A stretch of DNA of 64,000 bases from Alteribacillus bidgolensis. GTDB lineage: Bacteria > Bacillota > Bacilli > Bacillales > Marinococcaceae. Every line of letters starts with the position of its first letter. Position 1 is the stretch's first letter. The position numbers and the translations under genes are program-made. The notes under the pieces were generated by a model. The model did no database searches. It saw only the letters and a list, made by a program, of their open reading frames with translations, and had not been told where the DNA came from. Location of the stretch: positions 1-64,000 of the forward strand of contig NZ_KZ614149.1 of assembly GCF_002886255.1 (NCBI RefSeq), written 5' to 3'. Below, in pieces: positions 33,283 to 43,223 of the stretch.

Positions 33283-35319
33283 TTATGAATTTTTTGATGT
33301 TTTATTCATAAGCCATAGAAAAAATGGGGCGCCTATAACAGCTGCTACAAGACCGGAGGGGATTTCTTTTGGCGCTAACACCATTCGCCCTGCAGTGTCA
33401 GCTATAACAAGCAGCGCTGCCCCCAACATCAAAGAGACAGGCAGTATTTTACGATGATCATGTCCGATTAGTAAACGTGCTAAATGAGGAGCGACAAGCC
33501 CGATAAAACCTATTGTACCAACGGCCGCAACAGCCATAGAGGCAGAAAACGTTGCCAGAAGTGCCGCAATCCACCGCACTGTAATGGTTTGCACACCGAG
33601 TCCAATAGCCGTTTGATCTCCAAGAGAAAGTATATTTAATTTATGCATTAATACAGCACTTAAAGGAATCAGTATGAAAACCGGCCAAATAAGAAATTGC
33701 TGTAATTCTGAAAAACCTGAGGCATATGTACTTCCAGATAACCAAGTAAGAGCAGAGGCAGCATTCATATTGGAACGTGTAATTAAAATTTGTGTAACAG
33801 CACCGCCGACTGCCGAAACGCCAATTCCCATAAGAGCAAGGACAGCAGGCTGGAATTGAGTTTTCCAAGAAAAAAATAATACAATCCCGACTGTTATAAA
33901 AGAACCAGCAATTGCTCCTGCTGGAATCCATGCCGCAGAAAAACCTGAGAGTAAAAACATGACAGTAAGTGCGCCAACACCGGCACCATGAGTAACGCCG
34001 ATAATAGAAGGATCAGCAAGTGGATTGCGCAAAATTCCTTGGAAAAGCAATCCGCTTAAAGCAAGTAGTATGCCAGCAAACATGGCGGCCAGTACTCTTC
34101 CTAATCTAAGGTCAAAAATAATAAACTTCTGTCCGGATGATTCATCTGTAAAAAGAGCATTCCAAGTAGAGATGAATTCAAATCCATTTCCCCCGCCAGC
34201 AAGGCCGCAAAAAAACGCAATACTAAGGAGCAGAAAAGAACCGATTACGACCCAGGAATAAGGCAGTTTGAACGACAAGCTGCCAGGTGATAATGATTCT
34301 TTGTTTCCTGATCCGATAATGCGATTTCGGTTCTTTAGGATCAGCCAAATCAGCCACGGGGCACCGATAAGGGCGGTTATTGATCCCACCGGAAGTTCAG
34401 TGAGAGATGGATCAAGATAACGGCCAAGTACATCGGCTCCTATTAAAATATTAGCTCCCCAAAGCATAGACGCAGGAATCAACATACCATGAAGCTGATA
34501 ACCTGCCAGTTTTATTAAATGCGGTGCAATAAGTCCAATGAAAGCAATTGGGCCCACTACACTGACGACAAGAGCTGTGAGGCCAACTGCAGAAAAAAAC
34601 ATTAATACTTGAACAATTCTTACTTTCTCCCCTAAAGTTTTAGCCTGGTCTTCGCCTAGAAGTAAAAGGTCCATTTTTTTTCCAATCCAGAGAACAACTA
34701 TTAATAAGAATGCAACCCATGGAAGGGAGAAAGTGACTCCATTCCAGTCCTGCTGTACTAACGTGCCATTTCCCCAAAGAAAAAGTCCTGCTGTTTCATA
34801 TTCAAAAAATATTTGCAAGGTAGAAGTGAAGGAAGTAAACATCAACGTAAGCACCATACCAGCCAGAGCCATTCGAACCGGAGTCGCAGTATGACCACCA
34901 GCTAGCAGAAAAACGAGCATTGCCGCAAACGTCCCACCTGCTAATGCTAATAAAAAGCCGTTGCCCCCGAGCCAGGACGGCCCAAAAATGGTTCCGGCAA
35001 CGAGAAAAAAGTAAGCACCAGAATGTACTCCTAACGTGCTAGGGGAGGCAAGCGGGTTTTTTGTTAAGGTTTGGAATATAACACCTGCAGCAGCTAGAGC
35101 AGCACCTGCTATGATTCCAATAACAATTCGTGGCAGGTATATCGATTGGACAATGTTATGCTGCAGGGAGTCTCCCTTATTCCAAACTGCTTCCCATACA
35201 ATGTGAAAAGGCATTTCCCTTGAACTTTGCAATAAATGAAAAGTAATAAGAAATAGCAAGAGGGCTGTCCCTCCACCAAAAATAAGGACAGCCTTCTGTT
35301 TGTATGATAAAGATTTCAT
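33283..35319 (-). CDS. Fused double FecCD-type siderophore permease (FhuB-like)
   Basis: A 678-residue membrane protein made of two tandem FecCD permease domains (about residues 1-330 and 350-678), each with its own LPRIVIGIIAGAALAAAG / LGRVLAAMFAGILLALSG start and FIGLIAPHLIKLAG / FIGLVAPHLARLLIG ATPase-coupling loop. Most Gram-positive systems use two separate permeases; the fused form matches FhuB. It follows the binding-protein gene by 7 bp and works with the ATPase at 31436-32275. Confidence 0.92.
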   Translation of the reverse strand: MKSLSYKQKAVLIFGGGTALLLFLITFHLLQSSREMPFHIVWEAVWNKGDSLQHNIVQSIYLPRIVIGIIAGAALAAAGVIFQTLTKNPLASPSTLGVHSGAYFFLVAGTIFGPSWLGGNGFLLALAGGTFAAMLVFLLAGGHTATPVRMALAGMVLTLMFTSFTSTLQIFFEYETAGLFLWGNGTLVQQDWNGVTFSLPWVAFLLIVVLWIGKKMDLLLLGEDQAKTLGEKVRIVQVLMFFSAVGLTALVVSVVGPIAFIGLIAPHLIKLAGYQLHGMLIPASMLWGANILIGADVLGRYLDPSLTELPVGSITALIGAPWLIWLILKNRNRIIGSGNKESLSPGSLSFKLPYSWVVIGSFLLLSIAFFCGLAGGGNGFEFISTWNALFTDESSGQKFIIFDLRLGRVLAAMFAGILLALSGLLFQGILRNPLADPSIIGVTHGAGVGALTVMFLLSGFSAAWIPAGAIAGSFITVGIVLFFSWKTQFQPAVLALMGIGVSAVGGAVTQILITRSNMNAASALTWLSGSTYASGFSELQQFLIWPVFILIPLSAVLMHKLNILSLGDQTAIGLGVQTITVRWIAALLATFSASMAVAAVGTIGFIGLVAPHLARLLIGHDHRKILPVSLMLGAALLVIADTAGRMVLAPKEIPSGLVAAVIGAPFFLWLMNKTSKNS

Positions 35320-35326
35320 AAATTAG

Positions 35327-36325
35327 TTACTCTCCTATAAGAGCCTCTGCAGCCTGTTCAGCAAAAACTTCAGCGGCTAGAGGACCGCCAAAAGTCCAAG
35401 TATCGCCTGGCAATGCATGAGTACGGTCTTCCTCTACAAAGTTTAAATTTTCCCATACTGGGTTGCCGCTTAGCTGGTTTTCAAATACATTATCGTCTTC
35501 TTGCACAATATACATAAACTCAGCATCTTGATAAGGCTCGAGACTTTCTACACTGGTTTCTGTATAGCCGTATACTTCAAATTCTTCACCATCATAGGCG
35601 TTTTCTAAGCCAATGTTATTTAATATTTTCATGGCCATTGAGTTGTCTGTAAATAGACGAAGAGAAGCATTTTCATTGGCACTGAATGCTTGAGTTAAGA
35701 CAAGTTCTGTACCCTTTAAGCCTTCTTCACTTAACTGGGATGAAATTTCTTCATAAGATTCATCTAGATCACCAAGCACTTTTTCGGCTTCTTCTTCTTT
35801 ATCTACAGCTTTTGCAATTTCTTTAAACGTAGTCTCCATTTCTTCATACTGGTCACCTTCTCCTTCTTCAGGATAAGGTTCAAACATAAGAGTAGGGGCA
35901 ATTTCATTAAGTTCATCACTAATGGCTTCATGTCTATACTGTGCGGTAATAATAAGATCTGGTTCTAATTGGGCAATTTCCTCAAGGCTAGGTTCTTGCC
36001 GGGTACCAACATCGGTTACGTCTTCAGAAAGTTCAGGCTCAATGTTAACCCACTGATTGTATCCCTCTATGTCAGCAACACCGGTCGGCTCCATTCCTAA
36101 AGCAAGCAGATCTTCTGCATAAACCCATTCTAGCACAACTATGTTTTCCGGTGTTCCCTCAATTTCCTGCTCTCCCCGTGCATCTTTCACCGTAGTAGTG
36201 CCATTTTCTGAGACGTCTTGTTCTTCATTGTTATTCTCTGCTGAATCTTCTGATTCCCCTTCGCTGCATCCGACGATCACAAGCATAAGAAATAAACTTA
36301 AAACAAATATGTAACATTTTTTCAT
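35327..36325 (-). CDS. Ferric siderophore-binding lipoprotein
   Basis: A 332-residue class III binding protein. The lipoprotein signal ends in LMLVIVGC, followed by an acidic linker, then VKDARGEQEIEGTPENIVVLEWVYAEDLLALGMEPTGVADI, typical of FecB/FhuD-like proteins. The mature protein is very acidic. ATG 36325 has AAGGGTG seven bases upstream and is preferred to GTG 36334. It is first in the unit with the double permease, behind a Fur-like site. Confidence 0.9.
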   Translation of the reverse strand: MKKCYIFVLSLFLMLVIVGCSEGESEDSAENNNEEQDVSENGTTTVKDARGEQEIEGTPENIVVLEWVYAEDLLALGMEPTGVADIEGYNQWVNIEPELSEDVTDVGTRQEPSLEEIAQLEPDLIITAQYRHEAISDELNEIAPTLMFEPYPEEGEGDQYEEMETTFKEIAKAVDKEEEAEKVLGDLDESYEEISSQLSEEGLKGTELVLTQAFSANENASLRLFTDNSMAMKILNNIGLENAYDGEEFEVYGYTETSVESLEPYQDAEFMYIVQEDDNVFENQLSGNPVWENLNFVEEDRTHALPGDTWTFGGPLAAEVFAEQAAEALIGE

Positions 36326-36347
36326 AGCTATCACCCTTTATTGAAAA

Positions 36348-36362
36348 AGATTCTCATTTTCA
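36348..36362 (-). promoter_or_regulatory. Fur-like box ahead of the siderophore-binding protein
   Basis: On the minus strand TGAAAATGAGAATCT matches 11 of 15 positions of the Fur consensus, 23 bp upstream of the ATG. Its pairing with the stronger box at 31280 supports joint iron control of both halves of the locus. Confidence 0.65.
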
Positions 36363-36547
36363 ATAAAAATATTACTATGGAATTAGTAAACAGTCAATAT
36401 AATTTTGTTAAACATTTATTGACTAACTAATCTGAATTTTTTTATAATTATAGTATAATTTTAGTTTGAATAGCAGCATAGAAGGGAACATATATAACAA
36501 ACATCTAAGGATCACAACCTGACAAACTAAGAGCAGGAGGGATCAAG

Positions 36548-36655
36548 ATGGTCGTAGAGCTGGTAGCTATAATTGGATTGGCATTTGGCTTAATTTTCTC
36601 AAGTGTTGCTATGGCTATTGCACTTTTAAAGCAAGCATCAACAAAAGATAGATAA
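36548..36655 (+). CDS. Very small single-helix membrane protein
   Basis: A 35-residue protein with one membrane helix (LVAIIGLAFGLIFSSVAMAIALL) and a basic end. The ATG follows AGGAGGGA and a terminator follows 14 bp after the stop. No family recognised. Confidence 0.6.
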   Translation: MVVELVAIIGLAFGLIFSSVAMAIALLKQASTKDR

Positions 36656-36668
36656 TCGTTTTACAATT

Positions 36669-36707
36669 GGGTTTGGAAACGTATGACGTCTCCAAACCCT
36701 CTTTTTA
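36669..36707 (+). terminator. Terminator after the small membrane protein
   Basis: The stem GGGTTTGGA/TCCAAACCC, with an inner ACG/CGT, is followed by TCTTTTT. Confidence 0.85.
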
Positions 36708-36812
36708 TTTCTGTTATTAACAAAATATCTGCCATCCAAAAACCAAAAAAAGGAAAAGTGAACGGAAAACACGAATGCTAATATAAAAGCAAAAACAAAA
36801 GGGGCGATTGAG

Positions 36813-37502
36813 TTGAAAGTGAGGCAAATTTCAGAACATATATATAAAGCCGAAGTCTGGTTTGGATTAAAAATAAGTGCATGGGTAGTAAAAACTGAAA
36901 GAGGATCCATATTGGTCGACACGGGGATGAATTTTATGTCATCTGTACTCCTGAAATTGGCTCGAGAGCATGGACCTTTGCAAATGATCTTGTTAACTCA
37001 TGGACATATGGATCATACAAATGGTTTACCTTCTATTTTAAAAAAAGAAAAAGTGTCGGTTTACGCACATGAACAAGAGATTCCTTATATGGAAGGAGAT
37101 CTTATATATCCCCGTAGAAAGAAACCAGAATACTTAATAAAGAAGGGGATAGCAAAAAAAATTCCTGCTGATGAGGCAGGTGTATTACATACAATGATGG
37201 GGTTAACGCCTTATTTTACTCCAGGACACTCACCCGGTCACACAGTTTTTTATCATAGTCAGGATGACGTGCTGTTGTGCGGGGATTTATTTACTTCCAA
37301 AAAAAGAGAACTTTCTCCTCCAATTAAAGCTTTCACTGCTAACATGGAACAAGCGATAGAAAGTGGAAAAATTGTAGAAAGCCTGGATCCGAGTTTGGCT
37401 TCCATTTGTCACGGAAACGATGTGACAGATCCAGGTTCGAAGTATAAAATATACGAACAAAAGTATGGCGCAAAAAATAAAGGTAAAACTAATATTTCTT
37501 AA
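36813..37502 (+). CDS. Metallo-beta-lactamase-fold hydrolase
   Basis: A 229-residue soluble MBL-fold protein. The metal motif HxHxDH is in LTHGHMDHTNG (about residue 70), with further ligands in FTPGHSPGHTVF and LLCGDLF and the late SICHGND. Substrate unknown; relatives are thioesterases, lactonases or glyoxalases. The TTG start follows AAGGGGCG. Its last codons overlap the convergent membrane-protein gene by 4 bp. Confidence 0.85.
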   Translation: MKVRQISEHIYKAEVWFGLKISAWVVKTERGSILVDTGMNFMSSVLLKLAREHGPLQMILLTHGHMDHTNGLPSILKKEKVSVYAHEQEIPYMEGDLIYPRRKKPEYLIKKGIAKKIPADEAGVLHTMMGLTPYFTPGHSPGHTVFYHSQDDVLLCGDLFTSKKRELSPPIKAFTANMEQAIESGKIVESLDPSLASICHGNDVTDPGSKYKIYEQKYGAKNKGKTNIS

Positions 37503-37930
37503 AGCAATAAGCGAAAGTATATTAAAATAAAAAGATAGAAAGCTAGCAGCAATATAGAAAAAATCATAATTCCCCACATGTAAGGTAGTTTCACATATTT
37601 AGATTGCTTTTTAATCGTGATGGCTGAAAGAGTAAAAGAGATAAACAAGGCACCTAAAAGGAAAAAAACAAACCATTCTGCTATTTGTTCCCATGGAAGA
37701 AAATAAACGAACGGCATGAGGGCTAATACTGCACATATAATTGCAAAAGCAATTAATGAAGCTCGAAATAGACTATTATCCGTTTTGGATTCTTTTAGTT
37801 GTCTTCTTCGTTCCATCCGGCTAAGGGCATCCATTGGGTCAGCTTTAGCTGCTGCAAGCGACCAGCGTTTGGACAATTTTTGAAACAATGATTTTGGATG
37901 AAGGGAACGGAAATCAAACTTCATATTCAT
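37499..37930 (-). CDS. Three-helix membrane protein of unknown function
   Basis: A 143-residue protein. A basic N-terminal third (FRSLHPKSLFQKLSKRWSLAAAKADPMDALSRMERRRQLKES) is followed by three membrane helices (about 55-75, 82-102 and 118-140). The ATG follows AGGAGAG. No family recognised. Convergent with the MBL-fold gene. Confidence 0.65.
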   Translation of the reverse strand: MNMKFDFRSLHPKSLFQKLSKRWSLAAAKADPMDALSRMERRRQLKESKTDNSLFRASLIAFAIICAVLALMPFVYFLPWEQIAEWFVFFLLGALFISFTLSAITIKKQSKYVKLPYMWGIMIFSILLLAFYLFILIYFRLLL

Positions 37931-38028
37931 ATATTTCTCTCCTAAACAAGGCCAGTATATTAGAAAATAGGATTATTGCATTTCTTATGATAACATACGA
38001 TACAAATAGATAAAGAGGAGGTTAACAA

Positions 38029-38952
38029 ATGCATATCGCAGTGTATGGAGCAGGAGCATTAGGCATTTATTTTGGCGGACGATTTCTTGAAGCAGGGAAC
38101 GATGTTTCGTTTTTTGTGAGAGAAAAACGAGCAGTACAACTTCGCTGTGAAGGTTTGAAAATTAATAGTATACAGGGTGATTTTGAAAAACAAGACATTA
38201 CAATACATACAGATCCGAAAACGGTAGAAAAAGCAGATATAATAATTCTTGCTATAAAAGGATACCATCTTGAGCAAGCACTGCCCCAAATTAAAGAGAT
38301 TTCAGAAAGAACGAATGCATTTATATTGCCGCTTTTAAATGGGGTGGAGCATATACATATATTACAAGAAGCATTAGGGAAAGAAAAAGTAATCGGAGGT
38401 ATTGCTTTTATTATTGCTACGTTAGATGCCAAAGGCCACTTCGAACATACTAGCAAACAACATGACATTCTTTTCGGACCGCTTCATGAAAAGCAGCAAG
38501 ACATATGTGAAAAATTAGAAATAGAAAGTGAAAAAATAAATGCCAATAGTTATAAGAAAAAAGATATTCTAACACATATTTGGAAAAAATATATGTTTAT
38601 TACTGCTTTTTCTGGCATTACATCAGCAGCTCAACGTACGATAGGAGATATTATAGAGACAAGGGCATCTTTTAAGACTGCTGAAAATGTCCTAAAGGAA
38701 ATGAAGACGTTAGCGAATCGAGAAGGAATAAGCTTAACAGATAATGACATTGTTCAAGCAGCAAATCAATTACAAAGCTTTCCGGAACAAGCTACTTCTT
38801 CTATGCATCAAGATTTGAGAAAAGGCCTGCCGCTAGAAGTAGAACATTTGCATGGCGGTGCTCTTCGGATAGCTGCAAAGCATAATGAAATAGTACCAGT
38901 CATTGCAACTCTTTATGGGATTATAAAAACACATGAAAATGGCATACCTTAA
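38029..38952 (+). CDS. panE: 2-dehydropantoate 2-reductase
   Basis: NADPH-dependent ketopantoate reductase family protein of 307 residues, acting in pantothenate (coenzyme A) synthesis. The nucleotide-binding start is IAVYGAGALGIYFGGRFLEAGNDV. The ADIIILAIKGYHLEQAL segment, PLLNGVEHI and the catalytic Lys region (KKKDILTHIWKKYMFITAFSGIT) match ApbA/PanE. Several paralogs are usual in bacilli, so this may act on another 2-keto acid. The ATG follows GAGGAGG. Confidence 0.85.
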   Translation: MHIAVYGAGALGIYFGGRFLEAGNDVSFFVREKRAVQLRCEGLKINSIQGDFEKQDITIHTDPKTVEKADIIILAIKGYHLEQALPQIKEISERTNAFILPLLNGVEHIHILQEALGKEKVIGGIAFIIATLDAKGHFEHTSKQHDILFGPLHEKQQDICEKLEIESEKINANSYKKKDILTHIWKKYMFITAFSGITSAAQRTIGDIIETRASFKTAENVLKEMKTLANREGISLTDNDIVQAANQLQSFPEQATSSMHQDLRKGLPLEVEHLHGGALRIAAKHNEIVPVIATLYGIIKTHENGIP

Positions 38953-39004
38953 TGTATTAATAAAAGCTGAACCGAGATCTTCATTCATTTTCTCGAAGAA
39001 CCAA

Positions 39005-39042
39005 AGAAAAAGACACCCTCAGATTGAGCTGTAAGGGTGTCT
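39005..39042 (-). terminator. Terminator between panE and the 3D-domain gene
   Basis: AGACACCCT/AGGGTGTCT is followed on the minus strand by TTTTTCTTT, which marks it mainly as the terminator of the 3D-domain gene. Confidence 0.85.
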
Positions 39043-39053
39043 CTAATATGTTT

Positions 39054-39989
39054 TTATTCTAATACTGTTACTTCTAAACTTTGACGGCCAAAGCTTGTAG
39101 CTCCACTTTTGTTTGGCATAAATATATCAATCTTGTTGCCGTTGATTGCTCCACCAGTGTCAGCAGCTGTGAAAGTTCCGTGGCCCTCTACTTTTACTTT
39201 AGAGCCAAGTGGAATGACATCAGGGTCTACTGCGATAACATTAGCGTCAGGGTTTGCGTTCAAATCTACTCCAGTAGCTGTTACACCGGAGCAGCCAGAG
39301 CAATTAGCAGTATAAGCTGTCGCTTCTACTTGTAATGTACGACCTTCTGCTTCAGAACTTTGTTCAGATGCCACATCTTCTTGCTGTTCTTCCGAATGTT
39401 CCTCATTACTGCTTTTAGAAACATCTGCTTCTTCTTTTTCTTTTGAGTTTTCTTCTTTACTAGATTCAGAGTTGTTTATCGCTTTTACCAAAGCCCCAAA
39501 AGTTTGAGGTCCTGCTAGTCCATCTATAAGAATGTCCTCAGATTTTTGGAAGTCAATAACGGCATCGTGAGTGTTTGGACCAAATTTTCCGTCAACTTTC
39601 TGATCATAAAAACCGAGACTATTTAGTTTAACTTGCAATACTTTAACTGGCTCTCCGTCATCTCCCTTTCCTAGAATTTCAAGAGCGCCAATTGTATGCG
39701 GCCCAGCAATACCATCTATACGCAGTTCATGCTCGTCTTGATAGTCTTTAACAGCATCAGCCGTTTCTTCATCGAATGTGCCATTAATGTTTTCTTCTTC
39801 AAGAAGACCCTCTTCTTCTAAGAGTTCTTGCAACTCTTCAACTTGAGAGCTTTCTGCTCCGATTGATAATTCTTTATCTCCTAATTCGTTAGCGTCCGTG
39901 CCAACAGGGCTCGCAAAAAAAGCGAAACCGGCTGCTAACGCAGGTATACCTAATGTTTTCCAAGTAATAACAGTTGGTTTTAGTTTCAA
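39054..39989 (-). CDS. Secreted peptidoglycan-binding 3D-domain protein
   Basis: A 311-residue secreted wall protein. A signal peptide (about 1-33) precedes two PG_binding_1 repeats (about 48-108, DGIAGPHTIGALEIL, and 112-170, DGLAGPQTFGALVKA) and a Ser/Glu/Lys-rich linker. The C-terminal 3D domain carries the Asp triad in LEVEATAYTAN-type context, NVIAVDPDVIPLGS, TAADTGGAINGNKIDIF. Relatives (YocH, Rpf/Sps-like) are muralytic enzymes. The TTG start lies behind GGGAGG. The mature protein is strongly acidic. Confidence 0.88.
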   Translation of the reverse strand: MKLKPTVITWKTLGIPALAAGFAFFASPVGTDANELGDKELSIGAESSQVEELQELLEEEGLLEEENINGTFDEETADAVKDYQDEHELRIDGIAGPHTIGALEILGKGDDGEPVKVLQVKLNSLGFYDQKVDGKFGPNTHDAVIDFQKSEDILIDGLAGPQTFGALVKAINNSESSKEENSKEKEEADVSKSSNEEHSEEQQEDVASEQSSEAEGRTLQVEATAYTANCSGCSGVTATGVDLNANPDANVIAVDPDVIPLGSKVKVEGHGTFTAADTGGAINGNKIDIFMPNKSGATSFGRQSLEVTVLE

Positions 39990-40015
39990 GGTACAAAACC
40001 TCCCACTTCTAAATT

Positions 40016-40494
40016 GAATGTTGTCGCATTAATGATTCACATCGTATCAATTGTTTAGACGGGAAATCAATGGAAATGGAAGCTTTTAAACAAAATGAAA
40101 AGTCATCGTAATCAGTGAAATCTTCCTATAATAATCTGCATTATTTTGAGATGAATTTAGTAATATTGTCACGGGAGAAATAACGGATAGAGGATTCGTA
40201 AATAGAGGAATGGTAACTGGTCCAGGATGTAGAAGATTTTTTAAAACTAAAGAGCTCCTTTTCATTTCGGTGAAAACTTCTCTTTTTTTACAGTAACAGA
40301 CAAATTCTACACCAAAATGATTGTCATTTAACATGCCTTGCAAATGAATTCTATTTTAAAACAATCTATGTAAGAGGTGGAGGAGTGGGAGAAGGAGTTT
40401 TGAAGTATGCTGGGTTATTTTAACAATAAATAAATGATATATATTGTAGACGGGAGTATTAGGATTATTTTTATTAAATGTTTTTATAAAAAGC
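40016..40494. other. Intergenic stretch with no recognised gene
   Basis: About 480 bp upstream of the 3D-domain gene and ahead of the scrambled membrane-protein remnant. Short open frames exist but none has a convincing ribosome site or family look. A purine-rich GAGGTGGAGGAGTGGGAG lies at 40375 without a clear start behind it. Confidence 0.35.
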
Positions 40495-41754
40495 GAGACT
40501 TTAGGTTACATAACTGGACTCTTAGCCATACCAAGGTTGTTATTTCTTTTTTTAGGGGCAGCACGTCTGTTTCGAATATTAGGCTGCTTGTTTATGGGGA
40601 CGGGAGTCATTTTATTTATAATTAGAGGTATGTCTATCCATGTTATTCCTTTCTGGTTAACGTCTAACATGCAGCTGCTGGCTTTTTTAACTGTTCTTCC
40701 ATGGATAAATAGTAGGAAACGCATGTGTATAGGACGACTCGCCCGTTTCCGGCCGGTTCATAAGGATGATCTGCAAAATAATTTTTCCTGCACCAAACGT
40801 CAATAATAGAAACTAACAAAGAACACAACAACAGCCAAGGTAAATAAGCTAAATAGCCAACTCCCGTTGCGTCGATTGTAATCGCTGCCATGATCTCCAT
40901 GCAAGTGCAACAGAAAATGCTCTCAGTGTCGTTCTGCTGATAAAAGAATCCTTCCATTTCTTTTTTACTTTTGATAGATTTTCCTACAATACATGATGTG
41001 ACAATGGGATTGCTGATAGATTAATAAAAGATACAAGAATATACGTTGTAAGGAAGCTTCTCGGATATAGTTTTCCTAAATCAGACACATTTACCCGCAG
41101 CATTTGATTAATACGGCGATCAAACCTCCCTGCCCTTACCAAGTGGTTCAATTATATATTGCTCTTGCTATTTTTTAGTTGTCGTTTGTACTGCTTGGAA
41201 ATTGGACAGGCTTAAACTTTATTCTAACTGTGACGTTTGTCATTATACCGTTTTCCTTTATATGGGCTATGGTGATAGGGCGTTATAGAAGTTTTCGTAA
41301 GATAGGATGGCCGATATGGAAATTCAGAACAAATGGAATGCAGAATTTTGCAGTGTTGTTTTTGTCTTTAGGCTTTTTTTCTAGCAGTTTAAATCATACA
41401 CCGCTGTTATATTTTATCCAAGCCATTTATGGCAGCTGCAAATTTTCGGGTCGTTATATTGCTTCTTATTCAATTCTCATACTTATTAATGTCTATATTT
41501 GGTGTTCATCCAATCGCTACCATTGGCGTATTAATGGAAGCACTTCCGCCGTTATATGAAATAATAAATCCTATCAGTATTGGTATGGTGTTAATAACGG
41601 GTGCTTTAGCAACAGCTGCTGTCGGCACTTATGGGGTGACGGTATACAGCTCAAAATACTAAGCAAAATCCGTATTATATAACGCTGCATAAATATGCCT
41701 TTTGCTGTCCTTTATAGAGGAATTGGAACGCTTATCGGCTGGCTGCTTCTGTAA
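40495..41754. pseudogene. Scrambled remnant of a polytopic membrane protein
   Basis: Membrane-protein-like reading is found in three blocks. Plus strand about 40500-40722 reads GYITGLLAIPRLLFLFLGAARLFRILG to LAFLTVLPWINS. Minus strand 41160 down to about 40725 reads RAGRFDRRINQMLRVNVSDLGKLYPRSF through an in-frame TAG (40984-40986) to KKKWKDSFISRTTLRAFSVALAW, then a frameshift into MEIMAAITIDATGVGYLAYLPWLLL. Plus strand 41165-41754 reads LLGNWTGLNFILTV, a shift near 41420, HPIATIGVLMEALPPLYEI, another shift, and GTLIGWLLL to a stop at 41752. It looks like one gene with its middle inverted plus point lesions. The family was not identified. Confidence 0.45.
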
Positions 41755-41851
41755 ACACTAAAAACAGCTGGATTGAGCCAGAAGAAAACGTAAGATCAAA
41801 CTGATACTGCACATTTTCTCTAATAAAGAGTGCAGCATCATAGACTGTGAG

Positions 41852-42970
41852 CTAAGAGCTGAAACCATCTCTTATAAAACGCTTTATGTCTTCTGCCACT
41901 CCGATGTCTACTAATATAACAATTATCACGAGTAAAACAGGTCCAAAAAGCAGCCCGACTGCGCCAAAAAGCTGCAGCCCAGCAAACAAGGAAACGAGAA
42001 CAGCAATAGGATTTAAATTCATGCTTGAAGAAAGTACTTTAGGTTCTATCGTTTGCCGCACAATCATGGTAACTCCATACAAGACAGCTAAACTGATACT
42101 TAAGCCGATACTTCCAGTAACAAGCAGATATAAAGACCATGGCAGCAAAATAGTTCCTGTGCCGAGATAAGGAAGAAATTCAGCAATACCAACCACGATA
42201 GCGAGAGTGACTGCTCCATCTATTCTTAATAAAGATAGACCGATAAATACAATGATCCCGGTTACTGTCATCAGTATAAACTGGGCTTTTAAATAACCGA
42301 ACACTCTTATCCACATGGCCTGATGAAAAGCATGTGTCTTTTTATACAAAACTAATGGTGTAGATTTTCGAAGAGCATTAATAATTCTTTCCCAATCTTT
42401 TCCTAAAAAATAAATGGCTAACAAAATGAAAAGAAAAGCAACAAGAAATGTAGGGACACTTAAAACAATTTGAGTAAGTCCGTCAGCTATTTTTTGAGCG
42501 AACTGACCAAGTGCAGTTCCTATCTGTGTGCCGATTTCTGAAATACCATCGTTAAATGAAAAGCCCTCTCGTTTACTGAAGTCTTCGGCTGCGCCGCTTA
42601 CTTCCCGCCAAGCAGGTAATATCGTTTGATTAATAAATTGCTGTATGTTATGAAAAGCATCTTCCATCCAGGTTGGTGCTCTATCGGCAAATCGCTGAAT
42701 TCCGTCAATTATTAAGAACGTTAAGCCTGTGATAATGCCTCCAAAAATGGAAAGGCCGATTAATAAAGAGGTTAAGGCAGCGAGCCCCGGAGGGAATTTA
42801 AATTGTCGCTGCAACAAACGTGAGAGCGGCTTTAGCATCCACGCGAACAATGCGGCTATCCAAAAAGGATAGGTGAGCTTAAATAAAGTTACTATTGCCC
42901 AAACGATGATAACAATGGCTGCTGTCACCATAAAAAATCTTGCTATCATCCAACTTGTTTCTTTTTTCAC
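41852..42970 (-). CDS. ytvI: AI-2E family membrane protein, sporulation protein YtvI type
   Basis: A 372-residue protein with about seven to eight membrane helices and the AI-2E family pattern. A long amphipathic stretch (about 85-160) precedes LVAFLFILLAIYFLGKDWERI, GLSLLRIDGAVTLAIVVGIAEFLPYLGTGTILLPWSLY and PKVLSSSMNLNPIAVLVSLFAGLQLFG. Length and order fit YtvI, reported as a sporulation membrane protein. GTG 42970 has GAGGGAGAT upstream; the longer frame from 42997 is discarded. Confidence 0.82.
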   Translation of the reverse strand: MKKETSWMIARFFMVTAAIVIIVWAIVTLFKLTYPFWIAALFAWMLKPLSRLLQRQFKFPPGLAALTSLLIGLSIFGGIITGLTFLIIDGIQRFADRAPTWMEDAFHNIQQFINQTILPAWREVSGAAEDFSKREGFSFNDGISEIGTQIGTALGQFAQKIADGLTQIVLSVPTFLVAFLFILLAIYFLGKDWERIINALRKSTPLVLYKKTHAFHQAMWIRVFGYLKAQFILMTVTGIIVFIGLSLLRIDGAVTLAIVVGIAEFLPYLGTGTILLPWSLYLLVTGSIGLSISLAVLYGVTMIVRQTIEPKVLSSSMNLNPIAVLVSLFAGLQLFGAVGLLFGPVLLVIIVILVDIGVAEDIKRFIRDGFSS

Positions 42971-43223
42971 TTGTATCTCCCTCATTTCCACCTGCACGAA
43001 CTATTTTTTTGCCGTATTGACTACCCTTCATTTATTTTTATCAAACGAAAAAGCAATATATTAATTATATTTTACCCATCTTATGGGGGGAATTACCAGA
43101 GCAATCAATAATACTGAAGAATATTTAATGAATTTTTATAAAAAGCAGGAAAAATGACTGTTTATATAAAATATTGAAAATATTCTAGTTTTTTCGAAGA
43201 AGATTTTTAAAGGGGGAAAAGTT

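Noticed and set aside
40086..40343. 85-residue minus-strand open frame upstream of the 3D-domain gene
   Set aside because: No ribosome site, odd composition and no family look; left as non-coding.
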